A DNA stretch of 8,700 nt from NCBI GenBank assembly GCA_016180275.1, contig JACPBN010000025.1, positions 1 to 8,700 of the forward strand, in the 5' to 3' direction. The stretch is from Candidatus Woesearchaeota archaeon. Lineage in GTDB: Archaea > Nanobdellota > Nanobdellia > Woesearchaeales > UBA10200. Below are positions 1-5,424 of this stretch, one piece after another. The notes below the pieces were generated by a model. That model had not been told where the DNA came from. It ran no database searches and was given only the letters and a program-made list of their open reading frames with translations. Within the stretch, counting starts at the first letter, position 1. The number at the start of each line of letters is the position of its first letter. The position numbers and the translations under genes were made by a program.

Positions 1-1214
1 GTGCCGCGCACAATGCTGTCATCTACAAGCAAGACTTTTTTGCCAGCCATGACCTCTGGCAGCGCAGTGTATTTGTTCCTGACTTTATCCTCGCGACTTT
101 CGCCCTCGATAAATGTCCTGCCAACATACCTGTTTCTTATCAATCCTTCCATAGACATCAATCCAAGCTTATATGCAAATGAGTCAGCTGCAGCTCTTGC
201 AGTGTCTGGCACAGGAACAACTATCCAGTCTTTTTTGTCTTTCTCATCATTTCCAATTTTCTCTGTTTCGAGCAGTGCAAGCTCCTCACCTAATCTTTTT
301 CTCACAAGATAAACGCTTCTGTCATCTATTGTTGTAGCGACGTTTGCAAAATATACCCATTCAAACATGCAGCGTGCAGTTGTAGGTGAAGAGGCAAATT
401 TCTTTATTTCAACCTTATCACCGCTTATTATCAGCATTTCTCCAGGCTGCAGATGCTTAAACTCTGTTATACCGCAGTTGACCAATGCGCTGCTCTCAGA
501 AGCTGCTACTACAAGCTCGTTTGAGATAGAATAGCACACAGGCCTGATGCCAAGCTTATCTCTTGCAATCACTATGTCACCATCTCCATTGATGAAAACA
601 AGGCTCCAGGCACCGTCAAGGATATTGCTCAAATTGCTGAAGACTTTGACTAAGTCAGGCTTTTCATCGCCCCTTAGCTCTCGTGCAAGATAATGCATTA
701 TTATTTCAGTATCCGTATCTCTCGTAATATGATAATCCTTTTTTTCTATAAGCTTTTCTTTAAGCTCTGAGTAATTTGCAATGTTGCCGTTAAAGCCGAA
801 TGCAAACCATTTCCAGGTTCTTCCATGCACTCTCTCGAAAGGCTGGGCATAATTCCTATCATCTTTGCCGCATGTTGCATATCTAACATGGCCTATCATC
901 TTCTCTCCTGAGTATTTATGGATTACACTCTTTCTTTTTTCCGAAGAAGATATCTTGAACACTTCATTGACTTGCCCTAATTCCCTGTATGTTTTTAGAA
1001 GCTGATCTCTATCCTGGCAGAATGAAGTTATTCCTGCGCTTAGCTGCCCGCGATTCTGGAGGTTTAAAAGAAGCTTGTACATAAGAAGCATAGCATCATG
1101 CTTATCTGCGCCGTTGCCGTTCCCGAATTTAGGGTAGTATGGCTCGTATTTCTTCAGGCTGCCGCGTACAAAGACAGCAGCAATTCCGCAGTTGTGCTTT
1201 ACGTCGTCAAGCAT
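1..1214 (-). CDS. purF: Amidophosphoribosyltransferase PurF (glutamine PRPP amidotransferase), 3' end outside window
   Basis: This cytosolic enzyme makes 5-phosphoribosylamine from PRPP and glutamine, the first committed step of purine synthesis. The minus-strand reading is open for 404 codons and runs off the left edge. It begins MLDDVKHNCGIAAV, so the class II amidotransferase nucleophile is Cys9 behind an 8-residue leader that would have to be cleaved, as known for some PurF proteins. Family motifs follow in order: RGQLSAGI (usually RGQESAGI), GHVRYAT, FGFNGNIAN, DTDTEII, RDKLGIRPV, then the phosphoribosyltransferase half with CMFEWVYFA, VPVPDTARAAA and the PRPP loop VLLVDDSIVRG at the very edge. 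A TATA box centred near 1240 lies about 26 bp before the ATG, which supports this start and a leaderless mRNA. The gene is divergent from the structured RNA at 1270. Identification is firm; only the C-terminus is missing. Confidence 0.96.
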   Translation of the reverse strand, partial: MLDDVKHNCGIAAVFVRGSLKKYEPYYPKFGNGNGADKHDAMLLMYKLLLNLQNRGQLSAGITSFCQDRDQLLKTYRELGQVNEVFKISSSEKRKSVIHKYSGEKMIGHVRYATCGKDDRNYAQPFERVHGRTWKWFAFGFNGNIANYSELKEKLIEKKDYHITRDTDTEIIMHYLARELRGDEKPDLVKVFSNLSNILDGAWSLVFINGDGDIVIARDKLGIRPVCYSISNELVVAASESSALVNCGITEFKHLQPGEMLIISGDKVEIKKFASSPTTARCMFEWVYFANVATTIDDRSVYLVRKRLGEELALLETEKIGNDEKDKKDWIVVPVPDTARAAADSFAYKLGLMSMEGLIRNRYVGRTFIEGESREDKVRNKYTALPEVMAGKKVLLVDDSIVRG

Positions 1215-1236
1215 AGCATTAAAGGTTGGCTGTTTG

Positions 1237-1244
1237 TATATAAA
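1237..1244. promoter_or_regulatory. TATA box between purF and the divergent structured RNA
   Basis: The sequence TATATAAA reads as TTTATATA on the other strand. Its centre is about 26 bp from the purF ATG (minus) and about 29 bp from the first paired base of the structured RNA at 1270 (plus), so it sits at the archaeal TATA distance for both. The purF side has an A-rich stretch (GTTAAA) just upstream that resembles a BRE; the RNA side has TGTTTG, which is a poorer BRE. Use in both directions is inference. Confidence 0.55.
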
Positions 1245-1269
1245 TTTAACTAAAATTTGTATATTCAGT

Positions 1270-1502
1270 GCAGCTGCCTCCACAGCCAATTTAGTTGGCA
1301 CAAATCCAGAAACACAATTTAAGTTGCGACGGGCAAGACTATCAATATGACTATTTTCTAACACAACACGCAAAACTTTTCTATTATCACATATCGTCTA
1401 GTGCGGCTTTATGCCGCACACTTTTATCAAATTTTCGTAAAATTTGGGAGGAGCAACTCATAATATAATCATTGTCAGTGCCAACTGCGTGGAGGCAGCT
1501 GC
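1270..1502 (+). ncRNA. Large structured RNA of unrecognised class, copy 1
   Basis: No long ORF explains this 233-nt stretch, but nested long-range pairing does. P1 is 14 perfect pairs, 1270-1283 with 1489-1502. P2 is 9 perfect pairs, 1293-1301 with 1478-1486. P3 is AGTTGC 1322-1327 with GCAACT 1453-1458. Inside P3 comes the motif GACGGGCAA (1328-1336). Two local hairpins follow: GTGCGGC/GCCGCAC (1401-1407/1413-1419, loop TTTAT) and CAAATTTT/AAAATTTG (1428-1435/1439-1446, loop CGT). The P3-proximal bases are GA opposite GA in both copies, compatible with tandem sheared G-A pairs. A homologous copy lies at 4588-4771 with the same core and linkers but different, still complementary, P1 and P2. 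The TATA element at 1237-1244 fits a plus-strand start near 1268. I see no RNase P, SRP, group I intron or riboswitch signature. Function is unknown. Confidence 0.8.
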
Positions 1503-1556
1503 TTCGTAAATACTATGCAGGGATTTAATTTTCTCTGAAACAATAAAATGCATTAA

Positions 1557-1566
1557 TTTTAAATAT
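1557..1566 (+). promoter_or_regulatory. TATA box of the 104-aa protein gene
   Basis: TTTTAAATAT is centred about 29 bp before the ATG at 1591. No Shine-Dalgarno-like sequence precedes that ATG, so a leaderless transcript starting at or next to the start codon is the simplest reading. Confidence 0.55.
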
Positions 1567-1590
1567 TTCCTATCTAATATCTACTTTATT

Positions 1591-1905
1591 ATGGTAGAAG
1601 AACCTAATATGCAAAATAATGAGAACAGGCAAGATAATGAAAGCAGTAAGAATGAATTAGATAATGGAAACAAAGAAGATAACCAAAATAAATCTCAGTC
1701 TGAAGTTAAACCTCAACCTGAACTTTTACCAGATATAGCCGAACAAAAACAACCAAACGATGATATCAACTTATGCTGCCGTGACTGCATAAGATGGGAT
1801 AAGTATGGCGAGAAATGCTTTTACTGGTGGAGAGGCAAGAGATATTGCTCAAGAAGAGTTACTTCTATGGAAGATCTTGAGCAGGAAAATCTGTTCTTAG
1901 GCTAA
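1591..1905 (+). CDS. Small Cys-rich protein of unknown function
   Basis: I do not recognise the family of this 104-residue protein. Residues 1-58 are low in complexity, rich in Asn, Glu, Gln, Asp and Lys, and look disordered. Residues 61-90 are different: Cys62, Cys63, Cys66, Cys76 and Cys86 sit among aromatic and basic residues (CCRDC, KCFYWW, KRYCSRR). This could be a small zinc-binding or nucleic-acid-binding module, but that is inference. A short helical tail (SMEDLEQEN) ends the protein. There is no signal peptide or membrane segment. The ATG lies about 29 bp from a TATA box; a second Met at residue 7 is a possible alternative start. It lies between the structured RNA and archease, 63 bp before the latter, with a T-run terminator and a fresh TATA box in between, so it is probably its own transcription unit. 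Confidence 0.7.
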   Translation: MVEEPNMQNNENRQDNESSKNELDNGNKEDNQNKSQSEVKPQPELLPDIAEQKQPNDDINLCCRDCIRWDKYGEKCFYWWRGKRYCSRRVTSMEDLEQENLFLG

Positions 1906-1913
1906 AAATATCG

Positions 1914-1920
1914 TTTTTTT
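1914..1920 (+). terminator. Poly-T transcription terminator
   Basis: Seven consecutive T residues begin 9 bp after the stop codon of the 104-aa gene. Archaeal RNA polymerase commonly terminates on such U-runs without a hairpin. The separate TATA box for archease just downstream is consistent with a transcript end here. Confidence 0.5.
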
Positions 1921-1938
1921 GCAAAAATTCTGAAAAGA

Positions 1939-1947
1939 TTTAAATAT
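1939..1947 (+). promoter_or_regulatory. TATA box of archease gene
   Basis: TTTAAATAT is preceded by an A-rich BRE-like AAAAG and centred about 26 bp before the ATG at 1969. This spacing implies a leaderless transcript. Confidence 0.6.
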
Positions 1948-1968
1948 GCTGTAAATTTAGGCAAGCTT

Positions 1969-2475
1969 ATGGAAAATCAAATACCTATTTCTAAGGCTTC
2001 TAAGAAAATAAATTACAAGCTCATAGAAGGCATCACTTCAGCAGATTACGCGTATGATATTACCGGCAAGAATCTGCCAGAATTATTTGAAAACGCAGCA
2101 CTTGCCCTTACATCTGCAATGGTTAAATTAGAAACAGTCAAACCAAAAACTAGAAAAAACATAAACTTAAGCGCAGCAACCGTTGACAAGCTGTTGTATG
2201 ATTTTTTGGATGAAGTGCTGTTTATCAAAGATACAGCCAACTTTCTTTCAGCAAAAGTAAAGATTGAAGTGAAGAATCCTGGGCTGAAAGATAAAACCTA
2301 TAAATTAAATGCAATCCTCTTTGGCGAAGAGATAGACCAATCTAAGCATAAGCTTGGCAATGATGTCAAAGCGATTACTTACCATAATTTCTCTGTTAAG
2401 GAAGAAGAAATAAAAGAGAAGAATAGTAAAAAAGTAAAAAAGAGCTGGGTTGCAAGGGTTGTGCTGGATGTTTAA
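1969..2475 (+). CDS. Archease, activator of the tRNA-splicing ligase RtcB
   Basis: Archease speeds guanylylation and multiple turnover of RtcB in archaea and metazoa (family knowledge). The 168-residue protein has the family layout. TSADYAYDITG lies at residues 23-33, where the usual HTAD is TSAD here. It is followed by PELFENAALALTSAM at 37-51, LYDFLDEVLFIKDT at 76-89, and the hallmark KAITYH at 134-139. The protein ends in SWVARVVLDV, like other archeases. Residues 146-158 are a lysine/glutamate-rich insertion before the last strand. Length is somewhat above the typical 140-150. The start is supported by a TATA box 26 bp upstream. rtcB follows 78 bp later on the same strand, the classic genomic pairing. 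The replaced His near the metal site is notable, but all other motifs look intact, so the gene is probably functional. Confidence 0.93.
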   Translation: MENQIPISKASKKINYKLIEGITSADYAYDITGKNLPELFENAALALTSAMVKLETVKPKTRKNINLSAATVDKLLYDFLDEVLFIKDTANFLSAKVKIEVKNPGLKDKTYKLNAILFGEEIDQSKHKLGNDVKAITYHNFSVKEEEIKEKNSKKVKKSWVARVVLDV

Positions 2476-2520
2476 TAAGAATTAGCATATGTAAACTATA
2501 ATGAAATAAAACCCCAAACA

Positions 2521-2528
2521 TTTTAATA
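2521..2528 (+). promoter_or_regulatory. TATA box of rtcB
   Basis: TTTTAATA is centred about 29 bp before the rtcB ATG at 2554, suggesting rtcB has its own leaderless transcript in addition to any read-through from archease. Confidence 0.5.
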
Positions 2529-2553
2529 CAATAACCGATATTTTCTATTTATT

Positions 2554-4413
2554 ATGCCACCAAAAGAAATCACTAAAATAAACGACACAGTATGGGAGCT
2601 TCCTGTTAGCTATAAAGCCGGCATGAAAGTGCCTGCAAGGATATTTGCAACAGAAGAGCTTCTTAACCAGATGGATGATGCTGTGTTTAATCAGCTGACA
2701 AATGTAGCTTGCCTGCCAGGAATACAGAAATATGCTTACTGCATGGCAGACGGGCATTCTGGATATGGGTTTCCAATCGGAGGAGTTGCAGCATTTGATC
2801 CTGAGACAGGAATAATTTCTCCAGGGGGAATTGGATATGATATAAACTGCATTTCAGGCAAATCTAAAATTTTAACCCAAAATGGCGTGAAGGCTATTAA
2901 AAAATTTGAAGAGGAGAACGAAGCAGTTGCTACTCTCACTAAAAATAAGATTACGTTTACAAAACCTGCAGCTTTTATGAAATTTAGAAAATCATCTGCA
3001 TTTAGAGTGGAAACAGAAACAGGAAATAAAATAATTGCAACTGGAGATCATCCATTTTTAACAAAAATAGGCATGAAAAAACTAGAGAAGATTAGATTAG
3101 GAGAATTCGTCAAAGTTTATGATGAAGATAAAGAAAAATTCTATTATGATACACTGACAAAAAAAGCGAGTATAGATTTTGATGATTTTGTTTATGACTT
3201 TAATCTCCCAAAAACCCATAACTTTATTGCAAATAATATTGTAGTAAGCAATTGCGGAATGCGCCTCATCAACACAAATCTCACATTAAAAGACGTTCAG
3301 CCAAAGATAAAAGAATTAGTTGATACGTTGTACAAATTAGTTCCTGCAGGTGTTGGCGGCAAATCAACTTTGCATCTAACCAAGCCACAACTAAATGAAG
3401 TAATGGAAAACGGAGTTAATTGGTGCATTGAAAATAACATGGGATGGAAACAAGACAAAGAAAGAATTGAGGAATCAGGATGTATTTCTGGCGGAGATTC
3501 TTCAAAAATCAGCGAGAGAGCAATGTCCCGCGGATTTTCACAGCTAGGCACTTTAGGCTCAGGCAATCATTATCTAGAAATCCAGGTTGCGCATGATGAA
3601 AATATTTTTGACACAGAGATTGCAAAGAAACTAGGCATCACACAGAAAGACCAGATTTTAGTTATGGTGCATTGCGGCAGCCGCGGTTTTGGCCATCAGG
3701 TCGGAACAGATTATCTTGAGCTGTTTGAATCAGTGATGCGCAAATACAGCATCCATGTACCTGATAGAGAGTTAGCATGCGCGCCTTTCCAAAGCAAAGA
3801 GGGCCAGGATTACTTTAAGGCAATGGTCTGCGCAGCAAATCTTGCTTTTACAAACAGGCAAGTAATAATGCATAAGATCAGAGAGGGATTTTCTCAAGTG
3901 TTTAAGCAAAGCGCTGAAAACTTAGGCATGGAATTAGTCTATGATGTCTGCCATAATATTGCAAAATTGGAAGAGTATAAAATTGATGGCAAGAAAAAAA
4001 CTTTGCTTGTCCATAGAAAAGGTGCAACAAGAGCATTTGGCCCAGGAAGAAAAGAGCTTGGCTCACGCTTTAAAGAAACAGGGCAGCCTGTTATAATTGG
4101 CGGCTCAATGGAAACAGGCAGTTATTTATTAGTCGGCCAGGATAAGAGTGATGATGAGACGTTTGGAAGTACTTGCCATGGTGCAGGCAGAACAATGTCA
4201 AGAGCGCAGGCAAAAAGAACCTGGCGAGGAGAGAAATTACAGAGCGACATGGAAAAAAAAGGAATTTACGTCAAAGCAGTCTCAATGCCAGGATTAGCAG
4301 AAGAAGCAGGAGATGCTTACAAGAATGTTGACCACGTAGTTGATGCAATGGCAAAGGCTGGGATTACAAAGCCGGTAGTTGCGCTCAAACCTTTGGGAAA
4401 TGTAAAAGGGTAA
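2554..4413 (+). CDS. rtcB: RNA ligase RtcB precursor containing an intein
   Basis: RtcB is the GTP- and Mn-dependent ligase that joins 2',3'-cyclic-phosphate and 5'-OH RNA ends, chiefly tRNA exons after intron excision. The precursor has 619 residues; without the intein at 99-233 it has 484, the usual archaeal size. Exteins carry the family signatures: CMADGHSGYGFPIGG (63-77), PGGIGYDIN (90-98) continuing after the intein as CGMRL with metal-binding Cys234, GTLGSGNH (His339), VMVHCGSRG (His373), DVCHNIAK (His467), HRKGATRAFGPG, and STCHGAGRTMSR, where His542 corresponds to the histidine that is guanylylated. No catalytic residue is missing. The gene follows archease on the same strand. The intron-bearing tRNA at 8126-8240 is a plausible substrate. 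Activity requires protein splicing, because the intein interrupts the active-site DINCG segment. Confidence 0.97.
   Translation: MPPKEITKINDTVWELPVSYKAGMKVPARIFATEELLNQMDDAVFNQLTNVACLPGIQKYAYCMADGHSGYGFPIGGVAAFDPETGIISPGGIGYDINCISGKSKILTQNGVKAIKKFEEENEAVATLTKNKITFTKPAAFMKFRKSSAFRVETETGNKIIATGDHPFLTKIGMKKLEKIRLGEFVKVYDEDKEKFYYDTLTKKASIDFDDFVYDFNLPKTHNFIANNIVVSNCGMRLINTNLTLKDVQPKIKELVDTLYKLVPAGVGGKSTLHLTKPQLNEVMENGVNWCIENNMGWKQDKERIEESGCISGGDSSKISERAMSRGFSQLGTLGSGNHYLEIQVAHDENIFDTEIAKKLGITQKDQILVMVHCGSRGFGHQVGTDYLELFESVMRKYSIHVPDRELACAPFQSKEGQDYFKAMVCAANLAFTNRQVIMHKIREGFSQVFKQSAENLGMELVYDVCHNIAKLEEYKIDGKKKTLLVHRKGATRAFGPGRKELGSRFKETGQPVIIGGSMETGSYLLVGQDKSDDETFGSTCHGAGRTMSRAQAKRTWRGEKLQSDMEKKGIYVKAVSMPGLAEEAGDAYKNVDHVVDAMAKAGITKPVVALKPLGNVKG
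2848..3252 (+). mobile_element. Mini-intein (135 residues, no homing endonuclease) in RtcB
   Basis: The insertion lies between DIN and CGMRL of RtcB, precursor residues 99-233. Block A is CISGKSKILTQNG with Cys99 as first residue. Block B is IIATGDHPFLT with the TxxH motif (Thr163, His166). Blocks F/G are VYDFNLPKTHNFIANN and IVVSN, ending at Asn233 with extein Cys234 as the +1 nucleophile. At 135 residues there is only a Hint splicing domain with no room for a LAGLIDADG endonuclease. The penultimate residue is Ser, not the usual His that assists Asn cyclisation; some inteins lacking this His still splice. The +1 Cys is also an RtcB metal ligand, so precise excision is needed for activity. 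An intein in RtcB is known from Pyrococcus; whether the site is identical must be checked by alignment. Confidence 0.93.
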
Positions 4414-4505
4414 TGAAGAAAAAGAAGCTTGATAATCTAGGTACAGCTAATAAGGAACATTTTGAGCATGATGAGAAGCAGACTAGATTAGCGGAACTGG
4501 ACTAA
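4413..4505 (+). CDS. Possible 30-aa ORF overlapping the rtcB stop codon (TAATG)
   Basis: The ATG shares one base with the rtcB stop in a TAATG junction typical of coupled translation. The predicted peptide is very hydrophilic, beginning MKKKKLDNLG and ending TRLAELD, with no Cys or membrane segment. There is no family resemblance I can name. It could be a real coupled microprotein, but short chance ORFs of this size are common. Confidence 0.3.
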   Translation: MKKKKLDNLGTANKEHFEHDEKQTRLAELD

Positions 4506-4551
4506 ACCTAATTGTTATCCTTTTCGATCCTAATGATTCTTAACCTAGTGC

Positions 4552-4559
4552 AATAATAC
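4552..4559 (+). promoter_or_regulatory. TATA-like element upstream of structured RNA copy 2
   Basis: AATAATAC is centred about 32 bp before the first paired base of copy 2 (4588), close to the spacing seen for copy 1. It is a weak match and rests mainly on position. Confidence 0.35.
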
Positions 4560-4587
4560 GTATTTGTTTAGCAACATCAAAAGCGGT

Positions 4588-4771
4588 GGTGGCTGCCAAA
4601 TTATGACGAACACAAATAAAAGTAACCCTGCTAATGTTGCGACGGGCAATGCTAGCTATTAACACAGCTATAAGCTAAAAAAATAATTTACTCAGTATCG
4701 AATTTGTTTTACTTTGCGTAGAGGATGAGCAACTCTTCTATAATACTTGCGAGTGTTCGTCGGCAGTCGCC
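4588..4771 (+). ncRNA. Large structured RNA of unrecognised class, copy 2
   Basis: This is a shorter (184 nt) homologue of the RNA at 1270-1502. P1 is 10 pairs, 4588-4597 with 4762-4771, including two G-U pairs (4590-4769 and 4592-4767). P2 is 9 perfect pairs, GACGAACAC 4605-4613 with GTGTTCGTC 4753-4761. P3 is GTTGC 4636-4640 with GCAAC 4729-4733, followed by the same GACGGGCAA. Linkers match copy 1: 22 versus 21 nt before P3, and 19 versus 20 nt after it, both with TATAAT at the same place. Six of nine P2 pairs and nine of ten aligned P1 pairs differ from copy 1, yet pairing is kept. The G-U pairs would be A-C mismatches on the minus strand, so the RNA is on plus. A TATA-like AATAATAC at 4552-4559 sits about 30 bp upstream. 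An internal hairpin TAGCT/AGCTA (4653-4657/4666-4670) replaces the two hairpins of copy 1. Confidence 0.8.
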
Positions 4772-4893
4772 CAATGTCATTAAGTTAATAAATGAGTTTC
4801 ATCCATCTCCTACTAAAATCATTCCATAATTTTTAAGATAAGACAACAAATATACTTATTTAATATCCTATTGTTATTTACAACTACTACCCC

Positions 4894-4913
4894 TTATTTT
4901 TTTATAAAAATAA
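4894..4913. terminator. A/T hairpin with T-run in the gap before the transposase remnant
   Basis: TTATTTTT (4894-4901) and AAAAATAA (4906-4913) are inverted repeats around TTAT, giving T- or A-runs on both strands. It lies 48 bp beyond the transposase stop codon and 120 bp beyond structured RNA copy 2, so it could end convergent transcripts. The rest of 4772-4961 is A+T-rich with no gene I can support. Confidence 0.35.
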
Positions 4914-4961
4914 ACGTGTATAAACAAGAGAATTCTCTCAACTTAATAAAGAGTAAAATAA

Positions 4962-5420
4962 CTAAACCGCTTTTTTGCTATTCATATAGTATTTTAGTCT
5001 CCATTTATGAAAAATTCTTGGAAACTTTCTGTTTTTTCTTATAGGCACAGGTTCTATTTTAAACAACAGTTTTAGTTCTTCCATATATTTAGGATTGTTG
5101 CTAGTAAGTATTTCTACTATCCTATTTTTCATAAAGCCAAGAGATAAATTCCTATTAACCTTATATTCGTATTTAGTATTCTTTTTCTCATCTTTAATTT
5201 CTAACTGAGCATCTCTTGCCATGATTGATTGTAAGTTTGTAATAAAACAATTAGCATAAAAATCTTGCTTAATTGAGAGAGAAGATAATCCAGTAAAGTT
5301 TTCTAATTGAACATGGTTCTTTAAATGACCAAGGTTCACTTCTAATCCCCACCTTTTGAAATACAGATCTTTGAAGATTGATGCAGGGTATTTAAAACTT
5401 TCGGAATGTATTCCGAGAAT
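4962..5420 (-). pseudogene. IS4-type DDE transposase, C-terminal remnant
   Basis: The reading frame holds the end of an IS4-family transposase. It contains YFKRWGLEVNLGHLK, which fits the family's Y-(2)-R-(3)-E-(6)-K signature with the third catalytic acidic residue. Next come LENFTG, SIKQDFYANCFITNLQSIM and a terminal MNSKKAV resembling the usual C-terminus. Homologous-looking sequence (PASIFKDLY) continues upstream of the nearest GTG (5339), so that GTG is only an internal codon. The frame is closed by TAA at 5421-5423, just past the valS stop codon. The first two catalytic Asp residues and the N-terminal two thirds are absent, so the protein cannot transpose. It lies downstream of valS on the same strand with only a few bases between. 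No convincing terminal inverted repeats are visible. Confidence 0.85.
5401..5416. repeat. Short perfect inverted repeat behind valS
   Basis: TCGGAAT and ATTCCGA pair with a 2-nt spacer (or 6 pairs with a 4-nt loop), 9 bp past the valS stop codon. It is followed on the minus strand by AAAGTTTTAAA. It may help end or stabilise the valS mRNA, or be a scar of the mobile element that left the adjacent transposase remnant. Confidence 0.45.
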
Positions 5421-5424
5421 TTAC

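Noticed and set aside
1..312. Plus-strand open frame of 103 codons at the left edge
   Set aside because: It lies opposite purF, whose minus-strand translation shows a full set of family motifs; the plus-strand peptide is low-complexity Ser/Phe-rich and has no recognisable features.
1270..1502. Interpretation as a MITE or transposon with terminal inverted repeats
   Set aside because: The outer arms of the two copies differ almost completely in sequence while staying complementary; copies of one transposon would share their ends. There is also no target-site duplication I can see.
1270..1502. RNase P RNA, SRP RNA, tmRNA, group I or II intron, or a known riboswitch
   Set aside because: The diagnostic conserved cores of these classes are not visible in either copy, and the size and topology do not fit. 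A covariance-model search would be decisive.
2046..2939. Several minus-strand ORFs across archease and the start of rtcB
   Set aside because: They are antisense shadows; the plus-strand proteins carry clear archease, RtcB and intein motifs.
3297..3566. Minus-strand 89-codon ORF inside rtcB
   Set aside because: It is antisense to a conserved part of RtcB (PAGVGGKS to SQLGTLGSG) and has no family features.
4962..5339. Treating this as an intact 125-aa gene starting at GTG 5339
   Set aside because: Transposase similarity (YFKRWGLE and PASIFKDLY) continues upstream of the GTG in the same frame, so it is an internal codon of a truncated pseudogene.
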